Of a DNA stretch of 64,000 bases, positions 26,073 through 35,059 are shown piece after piece. The DNA lies in NCBI RefSeq assembly GCF_022557175.1, contig NZ_CP092915.1, positions 1,860,001-1,924,000 of the forward strand, given 5' to 3'. How positions within the stretch are numbered: position 1 is the first letter of the stretch; each line of letters opens with the position of its first letter. Position numbers and translations under genes: made by a program. The notes under the pieces were generated by a model, which worked only from the letters and a program-made list of their open reading frames with translations, was not told the DNA's origin and ran no database searches. The stretch is from Mycolicibacterium sp. YH-1. Its GTDB lineage: Bacteria; Actinomycetota; Actinomycetes; Mycobacteriales; Mycobacteriaceae.

Positions 26073-27214
26073 GTCGTCCTCTGCAGCGTGATCGATTCGT
26101 ATACGTCTTCGAGTCTCTGGCGCACTGGCGCCATGCCGTACGTCTCGCGAACCGCCACCCGCCCGGCCTCACCCTGGGTTCCGGCGGACACGGGATCAGC
26201 GAGCAAGCCCGCGATCGCGTCCGCGTAGTCGTGCGAGCTGCCCGCGACAACCGCGCCGCAACCACCCCGTTCCACGAAGTCGGCGAGCCCCCCGTCGGCG
26301 TTGATCACCACCGGCACGGATTCAGCGAGTGCCTCGATGATTGTCATCCCGAACGGTTCACGGACGGCGGGAAGCACGTACACGGATGCCGCCCTCATAC
26401 GTTCGGCCGTATTCCCCGGAGCCACCGCAGGTTCCCGGCGCAGGCGTGACTCGTCGATACCGTCGGCGCGTGCCTCGGCGATGATCCGGTCGACCGCCAC
26501 TTCCCCCCCTTCGGGTGGACCCACGAGGGCAAACTGGGCGTCGATACCACTGCGCAGCAGCTCGACTGCCGCCGCGGCGAAGACCTCTGGACGTTTCCGC
26601 TTGTGCAGACGCGCGAGGAACAGCACCTCGGGGGGCTGTACCCGTTTGTCGGGGTTGGCGCCAGCTGTCACCGGCACACCATTCTCAAGCGGCTCCAGAC
26701 GCAACCCCGGCCCGCCGATGACGCTGAGTTCAGCGCGTTCCGCATCGTTCAGGTAGAAGACGGCGCCGGCCGATCTGAGCACTTTCCTCGTCCACAGTGC
26801 ATCAATGGGCGTCGCAAGCGGGTGCGAACCGGTGACGATCATTCCGTGCGTCTGCACCACGATGGGTAGTCCGAGTCGCAGTGCGGTCAGCGCCGCTGGA
26901 ATTGTGACCAGGTCGCGCGCCAGGTGTACGTGCATGACGTCGTACTCGGATCCGTGGGACTTGAGCCAGCCGACCATCGCGGGTGTCCAGGTCGCGGCGT
27001 AACCCACCCGTGGTAGCACCTGACGAGCCGGAAACAGCTGGGCCGGCGTGCCATCGATCTGTTGGGGTGGAACGGCGTAGCCGCGCGTTCCGGCCAGCAG
27101 GGTTGCCTCATGGCCTGCCTCCAGCAGAGCGGCACACTGATTGAGTGCGACCCGCGCCGGACCACCATAGGCGCCATCGGGCGAAACGAGCGTGAGCACT
27201 TGCAGGACCCTCAT
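26069..27214 (-). CDS. GT4-family glycosyltransferase
   Basis: 381-aa GT-B fold transferase. The N-terminal acceptor domain begins MRVLQVLTLVSPDGAYGGPARVA; the C-terminal donor domain contains PEVLFLARLHKRKRPEV and the E(x7)E motif EPFGMTIIEALAE. It is soluble or peripheral, acting on the cytoplasmic side on a lipid-linked repeat unit. Coupled on both sides by 4-nt overlaps (acyltransferase upstream, exported protein downstream). Sugar specificity cannot be read; a GDP-sugar donor is plausible since the locus makes GDP-6-deoxyhexose. Confidence 0.85.
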   Translation of the reverse strand: MRVLQVLTLVSPDGAYGGPARVALNQCAALLEAGHEATLLAGTRGYAVPPQQIDGTPAQLFPARQVLPRVGYAATWTPAMVGWLKSHGSEYDVMHVHLARDLVTIPAALTALRLGLPIVVQTHGMIVTGSHPLATPIDALWTRKVLRSAGAVFYLNDAERAELSVIGGPGLRLEPLENGVPVTAGANPDKRVQPPEVLFLARLHKRKRPEVFAAAAVELLRSGIDAQFALVGPPEGGEVAVDRIIAEARADGIDESRLRREPAVAPGNTAERMRAASVYVLPAVREPFGMTIIEALAESVPVVINADGGLADFVERGGCGAVVAGSSHDYADAIAGLLADPVSAGTQGEAGRVAVRETYGMAPVRQRLEDVYESITLQRTT

Positions 27215-28524
27215 AGTGCGATCGCCTCCACGATGTCCGACCGAGGATCACTGCGGTCGCAAGCGACGACCGCGGGGTTGAGTGCGGTTTCAAGCGCACG
27301 CCGCAAGGTATCCCGATCGATCAACCCCGGCGGCTGGGTCGCGGTGACCTGAACCTGTCCGGCGGCACTGACCCACAACGCGATCGTCAGACTTCGCGTG
27401 GTCCCGGGCGGCAACGCGACCGCCAGCACGCCCGCCTCGGGCCTGGTGAAGTCGAGCTTCGACGTAGACGGAATCTTGGAGATATCCGAGTACGTCACCT
27501 CCACCAATCCAGATTCGGCCGGTGTGCCCACGAGCCACCATTTCGGGGATGGCCGCACGCCGAGGGCGAGGGCGATCCGTCCGAGACCCAGATGCGCCGC
27601 GGTCTTAACCAGCGGCCATCCCGAACTGGTGCGTACGCGGAACTGATCGCTGAATTCGTCGAACGTCATGTTCCTGCCGGCGGCCACCTTGGTGATGGTG
27701 CACAGGTTCGCCAGGGTTTCGACCCCGCGGGGAAGCCGCCGACGCAGGTCGATCAGCACGTCGACGTCGTCGGCGACGGGGATGCCCGCGGCGCGGAGAG
27801 CGCGGTGGATCGAGAAGATGACGACCGAGGTGAGCGACGCTCCGGCATGACGAGCGTCCCGCCATGCCCTGACATCTCTCACGAATCCGGGCTTGCTCAC
27901 CACATGAATCGCCTCGTAGCCACGAACCGTGGCCGTGTGGCCATGCTGAGTCTTGAAGTTGTGAAACATCTTGCGGGCCTTGTGGACCACCGCGGTGAAC
28001 GTCGACTGCGCGAACTCAAGTGTGAGCGGTCCCCGGTGCTCGCTGTTGCGCGCAAAGGTCACCAAGGCAGTGCGGAGGGGACGGTCGATCAGCGCGGGAT
28101 TTGGCACCGGCTCCACGAAACCCCTAGGGGCGTTTCGCGCGGTGATCGCGGCAAGCATCTCCATCATCACGTGGGAGTCGCCGATGCCGTGGTCGAAACA
28201 CACGCAGACATACGCGCCCACCTGGACCAGCGAGATCGGCGCCGGTGCGGGACGGCCCAGAACCCGCTCCAAAATCTGTTCTGGTGTCCGTGCCCCTGCC
28301 AGATCCGCCTTCAAGAGCGCACCCGGTTTGTCCGTGCACTCCCACAACCGCCCGGAGGTTGCCGGAATGAGGCCGACCCGAAGACGTGGACCATTGGCGG
28401 CCATTCGGGCCAGCACGTCTGTGAACTGACATTCAACGTCGTCGGCCACCGGGCCCGCGACCACCCACACCGGATCGCCGGCCATCGCGAGATCCAGTGA
28501 CCCGACACGCACTGTATTCGTCAT
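27211..28524 (-). CDS. PapA/condensation-domain-like HXXXD acyltransferase
   Basis: 437 aa from ATG 28524. The active-site motif is FDHGIGDSH (His112, Asp116), flanked by a chloramphenicol-acetyltransferase-like fold seen in PapA acyltransferases and NRPS condensation domains. The second half contains VDVLIDLRRRLP and the typical latch-region spacing. Mycobacterial PapA enzymes take acyl groups from carrier proteins or CoA and place them on glycolipid hydroxyls. A carrier protein is encoded in the same locus (37,866-38,087), so this is the best candidate to pass its cargo to the sugar chain. Acyl donor is unproven. Confidence 0.75.
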   Translation of the reverse strand: MTNTVRVGSLDLAMAGDPVWVVAGPVADDVECQFTDVLARMAANGPRLRVGLIPATSGRLWECTDKPGALLKADLAGARTPEQILERVLGRPAPAPISLVQVGAYVCVCFDHGIGDSHVMMEMLAAITARNAPRGFVEPVPNPALIDRPLRTALVTFARNSEHRGPLTLEFAQSTFTAVVHKARKMFHNFKTQHGHTATVRGYEAIHVVSKPGFVRDVRAWRDARHAGASLTSVVIFSIHRALRAAGIPVADDVDVLIDLRRRLPRGVETLANLCTITKVAAGRNMTFDEFSDQFRVRTSSGWPLVKTAAHLGLGRIALALGVRPSPKWWLVGTPAESGLVEVTYSDISKIPSTSKLDFTRPEAGVLAVALPPGTTRSLTIALWVSAAGQVQVTATQPPGLIDRDTLRRALETALNPAVVACDRSDPRSDIVEAIAL

Positions 28525-28528
28525 CGCA

Positions 28529-29248
28529 TCAACCGATCCCCGAGACCACTGTGCGTAGCTCGCCACGCGGAAGGTCGATCCTCAGTTTGGTCGTCCTGGT
28601 CTCCGCACGCTCGAACCAACTCTCACCATCATCCGGGGGATTGGACCTGATGAACTGGGCGGGAGATCCTCCGTAGATACCCGGAGCCGGATCGAGTTCT
28701 CTAGTCCTGATCAGCATCGAGTTCGCGGTCAGCAGCGAGTATCTCGGCAAGATGGCGCCCTTCAGCACCAGACAGTTGGTCAGCACCGCCGACCGCTCAC
28801 CAATGATGACCCGTCCCGCGGATTGCACGTTCATCGTTATGTCGATCTCGTGGCTCAGAATCGTGGTCCGCTGGCCTGCGATAGCGGACATGGCGCCGAT
28901 CCGGACTATCCCGGAACAGTCGACATTGTGTCGACTGGTGATGGTTGCGCCGTCGCCCATGGTCAGGCTTCCGACATCCGGGTGCAACGCTTGGTACGCC
29001 GGGTGCGCGGAGATCATGTTGAAGGAGCCCATCGTGGCTCCATCGCCCATCTCCAGGAGTCGAAGAGACCGAAATATGTTCAGTGCGGCGATCGTTACGC
29101 CCTCGCCGATGACGGCACGGTCGACGTTCAACACCAGTACGGGGCCGATGCGTGCAGACCGGGAGACGTCGTGGCCGAACAGCCGCAACAGCTTGTTCTT
29201 CAGCGCGTGGCCGGGTAGAAGCCAGACCAGCAATTCGATTGCCTTCAT
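28529..29248 (-). CDS. Left-handed beta-helix acyltransferase
   Basis: 239 aa from ATG 29248. Hexapeptide-type repeats are visible from about residue 34 to 170 (ARIGPVLVLNVDRAVIGEGV, VRIGAMSAIAGQRTTI, GRVIIGERSAVLTNC), ending in GIYGGSPAQFIR, typical of CoA-dependent O-acetyltransferases of surface polysaccharides. Its start overlaps the GDP-fucose synthase stop (ATGA). Probably O-acetylates a sugar of the repeat unit; acceptor unknown. Confidence 0.8.
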   Translation of the reverse strand: MKAIELLVWLLPGHALKNKLLRLFGHDVSRSARIGPVLVLNVDRAVIGEGVTIAALNIFRSLRLLEMGDGATMGSFNMISAHPAYQALHPDVGSLTMGDGATITSRHNVDCSGIVRIGAMSAIAGQRTTILSHEIDITMNVQSAGRVIIGERSAVLTNCLVLKGAILPRYSLLTANSMLIRTRELDPAPGIYGGSPAQFIRSNPPDDGESWFERAETRTTKLRIDLPRGELRTVVSGIG

Positions 29249-30201
29249 TGTGTTCCCCCCACACAACGGTCGTCAGACTGTGACTCGGTGAACCACGCGT
29301 ACATCTTCTTCAATCCAGCCTCGATGGTGAGGGTGGGCCGCCATCCGAGTGCCGCCAGTTTGCTGCTGTCCATGATCTTGCGCGGAGTCCCATCCGGCCG
29401 CATTGAGTCGAACGTCACCTCACCCTCGAAGCCCACGACAGATTTCATCAACAGTGCAAGGTCTCGGATTGTGATCTCTTGTCCGGAACCGACATTGATG
29501 ATTCCTCTGTCGTTGTAACCCCGCAGCAGGAAGACACACGCGTCGGCGAGGTCGTCGGCGTCGATCAGTTCTCGCAGCGGCGAGCCGGTTCCCCACACGA
29601 CCACCTCGGGCAGGTTCGACAGCTTGGCCTCGTGGAATCGACGCATCAAACCCGCGACCACATGTGAATTCTCCGGATGGAAGTTGTCTCCCATGCCGTA
29701 CACATTGGAGGGCATAACTGCGAATGCGTTGAACCCGTATTGCTTCGCGTATGCGTCGGCCATCGTGATACCGGCGATCTTCGCGATCGCGTACGGCAGA
29801 TTGGTCTCCTCCAGCGGACCGGTGAGGAGCGCCTCCTCAACGATCGGCTGTCGAGCGTACTTGGGATAGATGCAGCTCGAGCCCAGGAACATGAACTTCT
29901 GTGTGCCATAGCGGTACGCAGCGTCGATGACATTCGTCTGAATCTTGAGGTTCTCACGGATGAAGTCGGCGCCCTGAGTCGAGTTGGCGATGATTCCACC
30001 AACTTTCGCGGCCGCGAGGACGACGTACTCGGGTTTCTGTGAGGCGAAGAACTCCTCGACTGCCGCAGCGTCGTCGAGAGGAAGTTCCTCGTGTGTGCGG
30101 GTCAGGACATTCCGGTAGCCCGCGTCGCGCAGCCGGCGTGTAATTGCGGAACCGACCATGCCGCGGTGGCCGGCGACGTAGATGACGGAATCAGTCTGCA
30201 T
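29245..30201 (-). CDS. fcl: GDP-L-fucose synthase
   Basis: 318 aa from ATG 30201. NADP motif YVAGHRGMVGSAI, substrate/catalytic residues in LGSSCIYPKYA and YAIAKIAG (YxxxK), and the family-specific NVYGMGDNFHPENSHVVAGLMRRF. It epimerises and reduces GDP-4-keto-6-deoxy-D-mannose to GDP-L-fucose. Paired in the locus with gmd, which supplies the substrate. In-frame ATGs lie 12 and 15 nt upstream; 30201 is preferred because it gives the usual short N terminus and overlaps the acetyltransferase gene by only 11 nt. Confidence 0.93.
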   Translation of the reverse strand: MQTDSVIYVAGHRGMVGSAITRRLRDAGYRNVLTRTHEELPLDDAAAVEEFFASQKPEYVVLAAAKVGGIIANSTQGADFIRENLKIQTNVIDAAYRYGTQKFMFLGSSCIYPKYARQPIVEEALLTGPLEETNLPYAIAKIAGITMADAYAKQYGFNAFAVMPSNVYGMGDNFHPENSHVVAGLMRRFHEAKLSNLPEVVVWGTGSPLRELIDADDLADACVFLLRGYNDRGIINVGSGQEITIRDLALLMKSVVGFEGEVTFDSMRPDGTPRKIMDSSKLAALGWRPTLTIEAGLKKMYAWFTESQSDDRCVGGTQ

Positions 30202-30817
30202 CAGTGTTCCCATCATCAGAACGGCGGTGGCGCCACTGTGCTCGCGGCTCAGCCGCCAGCACAGTGGCTCCGCCGGGAAGGTCATGGGTCACAATCGCCG
30301 TTGCCCCTACCGTCGCGCCGTCTCCTATGCGAACACCTCGCAGCACAGTCGCCCGCGCCGCGACCCATACCGAATCTCCGATGACGATCGGCGCGTTGTC
30401 GAACTCGAAGGTGGGACTTCTCCGGTCGTGACTGCCGGTGCACAACAGCGCTCCCTGCGAAATGCACGTGTTTGATCCGATTGTCACCTCTTCGAGGTTG
30501 AGGATCCAGGTCTCCTCACCGATCCAGGAGTTGTGCCCGACCGTCAACTTCCAGGGCCAATGGATCTTCACCTGGTGCCGAACTATCACTCCTGCAGCGA
30601 TTCTGGCGCCGAAGAGTCGGAGAACCCCGATGCGGATCTTGTTTGGGCACCACCACTTCATCAACAATCCGCGCGACATTAGCCACAGGACCTGAATCGG
30701 CACCCCGCGGCCGCGGCTGTATCCGCGTCCGGTGAAGCCATCGAGGGCGAACTGGTTGCCCGGTTCGGGGTTGTGCCCGGAGAGTTGAGGTGAGTTGTGC
30801 TCAGCCACTGTGCTCAT
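30191..30817 (-). CDS. wcaF: WcaF-like colanic-acid-type acetyltransferase
   Basis: 208 aa. An N-terminal segment (RGYSRGRGVPIQVLWLMSRGLL) precedes left-handed helix repeats (KLTVGHNSWIGEETWILNLEEVTIGSNTCISQGALLCTG) with catalytic His in TGSHDR. The layout closely follows WcaF of colanic acid loci. AAGGGAG RBS 8 nt before ATG. It lies between gmd and fcl, the same grouping seen in enterobacterial colanic-acid clusters. Predicted to O-acetylate a fucose or other sugar of the repeat unit. Confidence 0.83.
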   Translation of the reverse strand: MSTVAEHNSPQLSGHNPEPGNQFALDGFTGRGYSRGRGVPIQVLWLMSRGLLMKWWCPNKIRIGVLRLFGARIAAGVIVRHQVKIHWPWKLTVGHNSWIGEETWILNLEEVTIGSNTCISQGALLCTGSHDRRSPTFEFDNAPIVIGDSVWVAARATVLRGVRIGDGATVGATAIVTHDLPGGATVLAAEPRAQWRHRRSDDGNTDAD

Positions 30818-30905
30818 TTGGGGTCTCCCTTCATCTGGTCTGTAGAGGCTTTGGTGTTCGCGACGTGATCAGCGCGACTGCACATGTCGGGTTCGGCTCG
30901 CTGTG

Positions 30906-31931
30906 CTATTCCCAGCCGACCAGTGCCGGTTTGTCGACCCACGGGCTTCCCGCGCACCGCAGCGCCGCGATGTCCGCGTCCACCATGATTGCGGCGAGAT
31001 CGGGCCCGGACACCTCCGCCTTCCAGTGCAGCAATCGGGCAGCCTTGGAGGCATCCCCGATAAGCGCGTCCACCTCAGTGGGTCGCACATAGTTCTGGTC
31101 GAACCTGACGTGGTCCTCCCAGTTCAGCCCCGCTCGAGCGAATGCGATTCGGACGAACTCCCGTACGGTATGCCCCTGGCCAGTCGCCAGAACGTAGTCG
31201 TCGGGCTCGTCGGCCTGGAGCATGCGCCACATACCTTCCACGAACTCGGGCGCATATCCCCAGTCACGCACGGCATCTAGATTGCCGAGGAACAGTTCGT
31301 CTTGCATGCCGGCCTTGATCCGAGCGACGGCTCGCGTGATCTTCCTGGTCACGAAGGTCTCACCGCGTCGGGGTGACTCGTGATTGAACAGGATCCCGTT
31401 AACTGCGAACATTCCGTAGGCTTCGCGGTAATTCTTGGTTACCCAATAGGAGTAGACCTTCGCGGCGCCGTATGGGGACCTCGGGTAGAACGGTGTGGTC
31501 TCACTTTGCGGGGGAGGGGAGGCGCCGAACATCTCAGAACTCGACGCTTGGTAGTACCGGCACGACAGTCCCGCCTGTCGAACCGCTTCCAGTAGTCGGA
31601 CGCAGCCCACACCCGTCACGCTTCCCGTGTGCTCCGGCTCATCGAACGACACCCGCACGTGCGATTGTGCTGCGAGATTGTAGACCTCGTCGGGATTGAT
31701 CTTGCTCAACAGCATCGACAGCCGGGCACCGTCGGACATGTCACCGTAGTGCAGGAACAGCCTGGTGTCGGGGAGGTGCGGGTCCTGGTAGATATGCTCG
31801 ACCCGGACCGTGTTGAATGTCGATGCCCGCCTGATCAGGCCGTGAACTTCATAGCCCTTGGCTAGCAACAACTCGGCCAGATACGACCCGTCCTGTCCGG
31901 TGATCCCGGTTATCAGTGCCACCTTGCTCAT
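30906..31931 (-). CDS. gmd: GDP-mannose 4,6-dehydratase
   Basis: 341 aa from ATG 31931, preceded by AAGGGGGAG. Cofactor motif [25 protein letters not shown], and catalytic [10 protein letters not shown] with the S/E pair in [20 protein letters not shown] and [16 protein letters not shown] are diagnostic of Gmd. Converts GDP-D-mannose to GDP-4-keto-6-deoxymannose, the first step to GDP-L-fucose (with fcl, downstream) or GDP-D-rhamnose. The 88-bp gap to wcaF holds nothing obvious. Confidence 0.95.
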   Translation of the reverse strand: MSKVALITGITGQDGSYLAELLLAKGYEVHGLIRRASTFNTVRVEHIYQDPHLPDTRLFLHYGDMSDGARLSMLLSKINPDEVYNLAAQSHVRVSFDEPEHTGSVTGVGCVRLLEAVRQAGLSCRYYQASSSEMFGASPPPQSETTPFYPRSPYGAAKVYSYWVTKNYREAYGMFAVNGILFNHESPRRGETFVTRKITRAVARIKAGMQDELFLGNLDAVRDWGYAPEFVEGMWRMLQADEPDDYVLATGQGHTVREFVRIAFARAGLNWEDHVRFDQNYVRPTEVDALIGDASKAARLLHWKAEVSGPDLAAIMVDADIAALRCAGSPWVDKPALVGWE

Positions 31932-32016
31932 ATTCTCCCCCTTGTGATTCGACTGTCTGAAGTGAATGTTCATATCCATCTCGGGTATCCCACCGATCTC
32001 GGGAATGCCCACTCCC

Positions 32017-33264
32017 TCATGTCTTCTGCGTCACCAGCATGCGCTGAATCCAGTGGTCGAACTTGTCTATAGATGCCGCCTCGCTCAGTTCGGCTGCCGC
32101 GTACTCGATTCCGTTCGCCCCCAACTCCTTCCGAAGACTGGCATCGCTGCCGAGCGATGCGGCTGCCTCAATGAGGCATACCGGGTCCCCTCCATCGACC
32201 ACGATCCCGGCTCTGGAGCGCCGGATCTCCTGTGCTGCGTTGCTTTCCGAACTGACCGCAGCTACCACAGGCGTGCCACTCTGGAAGTACGAGGTGAGCT
32301 TGCTTGGTATCGACATCTCCGAGACGCCGGGCTTCTCGTTCACGAGCAGGATGTCAGCGGCTTTCAATGCAGCCACGTAGTCGCCCTGCGGAAGTGGGTC
32401 TCGGATCTCCAGATGACTTGTTTGACGTGCCATCTCCTCGAGCGTGCATCGCTGATTCCCATCGCCCATGAGCACGAACCGGAGGTTCAGGTTGTCGTTG
32501 TCTGCGACCTGAGCGGCGCGGATCACGTTCTCGAGGCCCTGCTTCACGCCCATGTTTCCGGCGTGCAGAACTACCGTTTCGTTGTCTGCCCAACCGAGGC
32601 GTCCGCGACTCGCGGCTCGATCGCTTTCGTCAGTCGACTCAACGTGAGTCCAGTTCCTGATCGTCGTGATCTTGGCAGGGTCTGCCTGGAGCCTCTGTAC
32701 CAGCTGATTCCCGAACTGGCTGTGTGCCACCACGATGCCATCGGCCTCCCGCATGACCCAGCTCTCCAGCTTGCCGGCAATCCTGGCCGCGGCGGATCCC
32801 GGATCCTGCGTTTCGCTCAGACCGACTGCGTAGAGGTCCTGAACCCAGACGCCGAGTACCGGACGGCGCCCGACGGACACGCGACGGCGTAGACATTGAG
32901 CGGCCGTCGAGATCAGTGCCGGTGTTGTGCAGATAACGACGTCGGGCTCGTGCCACCGCGATCCGGCGCCGCGGACGCCGAAGGTCGCCTCCATGAGAAG
33001 GCGGCGTAGGTTCGACGCTCGTTTTGGAACGGAGTGGCGAACCCGCTTGATGGATACGCCGTCCATCGTCTCCAGCGATGTCCATTTCCAACGATACTCA
33101 GCCGGCACCCGCCACTCCGGGTAGTGAGGCATTCCGGTGACGACGTTGACCCGATAGCCTCTGCTTGCCAGGCCCCGGCACATGCCAGTCGTATATGGCG
33201 CAATGCCAAAGGGTTCGGGGGCATAGTTGATGCCCAGGACCGTCACTGATGGCTGATTGTCCAT
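32017..33264 (-). CDS. WcaI-like GT4 glycosyltransferase
   Basis: 415 aa GT-B fold. The N terminus [22 protein letters not shown] and [19 protein letters not shown] match the WcaI group of colanic-acid glycosyltransferases; the donor domain has [18 protein letters not shown] and the Ser/Lys signature [20 protein letters not shown]. Enterobacterial WcaI is thought to be a fucosyltransferase, which fits the gmd/fcl pair next door. Separated from the initiating transferase by 7 bp and from gmd by 85 bp, so a single transcript is likely. Confidence 0.83.
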   Translation of the reverse strand: MDNQPSVTVLGINYAPEPFGIAPYTTGMCRGLASRGYRVNVVTGMPHYPEWRVPAEYRWKWTSLETMDGVSIKRVRHSVPKRASNLRRLLMEATFGVRGAGSRWHEPDVVICTTPALISTAAQCLRRRVSVGRRPVLGVWVQDLYAVGLSETQDPGSAAARIAGKLESWVMREADGIVVAHSQFGNQLVQRLQADPAKITTIRNWTHVESTDESDRAASRGRLGWADNETVVLHAGNMGVKQGLENVIRAAQVADNDNLNLRFVLMGDGNQRCTLEEMARQTSHLEIRDPLPQGDYVAALKAADILLVNEKPGVSEMSIPSKLTSYFQSGTPVVAAVSSESNAAQEIRRSRAGIVVDGGDPVCLIEAAASLGSDASLRKELGANGIEYAAAELSEAASIDKFDHWIQRMLVTQKT

Positions 33265-33271
33265 GACAACC

Positions 33272-34864
33272 TCAGTACGCGCCGGAACGTCGGAACACTG
33301 CTCGTAACGTCTTGGCGATGAGCAAGACGTCCTGAGTCATCGACCAGTTGTCGACGTACGAGAGATCCAGGCGAACGGACCTTTCCCAGGAGAGATCGGA
33401 TCGGCCGCTCACCTGCCACAACCCTGTTACGCCTGGCTTCACCAACAGCCGACGCACCAGATCGCAGTCGTATGCCTCCACCTCGCGTCGTAACGGTGGC
33501 CGGGGACCGACGACGCTCATCTCCCCGCGAAGCACGTTGAGGAACTGGGGCATCTCGTCGATACTGAACCGCCGCAGGAACCGACCCACCGAGGTGATGC
33601 GCGGATCATCACGGATCTTGAAGAGCAGGCCGTCACTCTCGTTGGCGTTCAACAGACTTGCCAACTGTTTGTCGGCGTCCTTGACCATGGTGCGGAACTT
33701 CGTCATCGAGAACGGCTTTCCGTCGATGCCTATCCGTTCGGACGAATAGAAGATGGGGCCCCGGCTGCCGATCTTGATCGCAATGGCGGTGCCAATCAGC
33801 AGCGGCAGGGTCACGATGAGAGCGGCCGAGGCGAAGCAGATGTCAAACGCCCGTTTCTGGAATCGCTGTGCGCCGAGATACTGAGGCTTCTCTATGTGCA
33901 ACAGCGGAAGGCCGGCGATCGGACGCATCACGAGACGGGATAGAGCTACGTCCATCACGCCAGTCGAGACGACGAGGTCAACTCCAAGCGGCTCGAGATC
34001 CCAAATCAGTCTTCGGATGCCCTGGACGCCGAAGTGTTCCGTTCCAGCGATGGCGACGGTGTCCGCACCACAGGTACGGATCGCCTCCAGCACCTGGGTC
34101 TCCCCGCCGATGATCGGGATGTCCGTTCCGTTCACGGTGATGCGTTCGCCCCGCGGCGGGCCATATCCCGGCACGCCGACTCCCACTACGCGGTAGCCGT
34201 CCAGCGCATTCTGGGTCAACTCGTTCGCCAGGTTCTGCACTGCGTCGGGTTCGCCGATGGCCAGCACAGCGGTCTGGTAGCCGCCTTCCGCCCGCTTGCG
34301 TGCCATATGGCCACGCCAGAACAGCCTGCTCAGCAGCAGACCGAGAATCCCCGCCGGAAGCGCGACCGCCAGGTAGCCACGCACGACGTCGACCTTGAGG
34401 AGCAGCGTGACGATCGCGATCGCTCCGAAGGTCCAGAAGGATGCGGCGATAACCCGCCGATACTCCTCGATACCCGAGCCGATGACTCTCGGAGACCGAG
34501 TGTGGAATGCGGCAAGGGCGAAAAGCCACACGACGATGAATACGACGGAGAAGCCCGGTACGAGGTACTTGAAGTCTCCCGCTGCTGTTCCGGGTGTTCC
34601 AAACCGGATGTACTGCGCCAGAACCACACCCATGCAGACGACCAAGGTGTCAGTCAGCCGCAACTGGGCCGCGTATCGCCGTTGCCAAGTGGTGCGTGCG
34701 AATACCTCGCTGGGTATGAGTCTTTGCGCGGCAGCTGCAACGCGACCGTTCGCCACGTCAGGTGGCGATGGGACTGTGACTGTGTGGTCAACAGCGCTCG
34801 GATGTCCGTTCCCATTGGTGGAGCGAAGGCCGACGGGTCTGATCTGCGTCTCGGTCTGTTGCAT
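33272..34864 (-). CDS. Polyprenyl-phosphate sugar-1-phosphate transferase (WcaJ/WbaP-like initiating enzyme)
   Basis: 530 aa from ATG 34864 (GGAG RBS). Four or five N-terminal TM segments (about residues 75-195), a CoA-binding-like Rossmann domain (VLAIGEPDAVQNLANEL), a further membrane helix, then the catalytic domain: KRAFDICFASAALIVTLPLL, KFRTM, the DE motif RRFSIDEMPQF, MSVVGPRPPL and KPGVTGLWQVSGRSDLSWE. It adds sugar-1-phosphate to decaprenyl or undecaprenyl phosphate and starts the repeat unit. A 195-bp gap separates it from the aminomutase gene; a promoter could lie there but none is clear. Confidence 0.93.
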   Translation of the reverse strand: MQQTETQIRPVGLRSTNGNGHPSAVDHTVTVPSPPDVANGRVAAAAQRLIPSEVFARTTWQRRYAAQLRLTDTLVVCMGVVLAQYIRFGTPGTAAGDFKYLVPGFSVVFIVVWLFALAAFHTRSPRVIGSGIEEYRRVIAASFWTFGAIAIVTLLLKVDVVRGYLAVALPAGILGLLLSRLFWRGHMARKRAEGGYQTAVLAIGEPDAVQNLANELTQNALDGYRVVGVGVPGYGPPRGERITVNGTDIPIIGGETQVLEAIRTCGADTVAIAGTEHFGVQGIRRLIWDLEPLGVDLVVSTGVMDVALSRLVMRPIAGLPLLHIEKPQYLGAQRFQKRAFDICFASAALIVTLPLLIGTAIAIKIGSRGPIFYSSERIGIDGKPFSMTKFRTMVKDADKQLASLLNANESDGLLFKIRDDPRITSVGRFLRRFSIDEMPQFLNVLRGEMSVVGPRPPLRREVEAYDCDLVRRLLVKPGVTGLWQVSGRSDLSWERSVRLDLSYVDNWSMTQDVLLIAKTLRAVFRRSGAY

Positions 34865-35059
34865 CGTTCTACTCCAATCCCACGAATTCCGCGGCGAGAA
34901 TGCCGTCGCCGCGTGTGCGGCGTTCAGGCAGGCTGAATCGGACCAGCGGGCCGACAGTCGTCCATATGGGAAGCTGCTCGCGCAGACCAGCCCGGTTGCC
35001 TCTAGCCAGCGCCTGGGCCGCTGAGTGCCGTCTCGTGCGTAGCGGTGCATTCATCGGCG

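Noticed and set aside
31932..32016. Direct repeat of a cccgagat-containing unit upstream of gmd as a regulatory element
   Set aside because: Only two imperfect copies in a short spacer; not distinguishable from chance.
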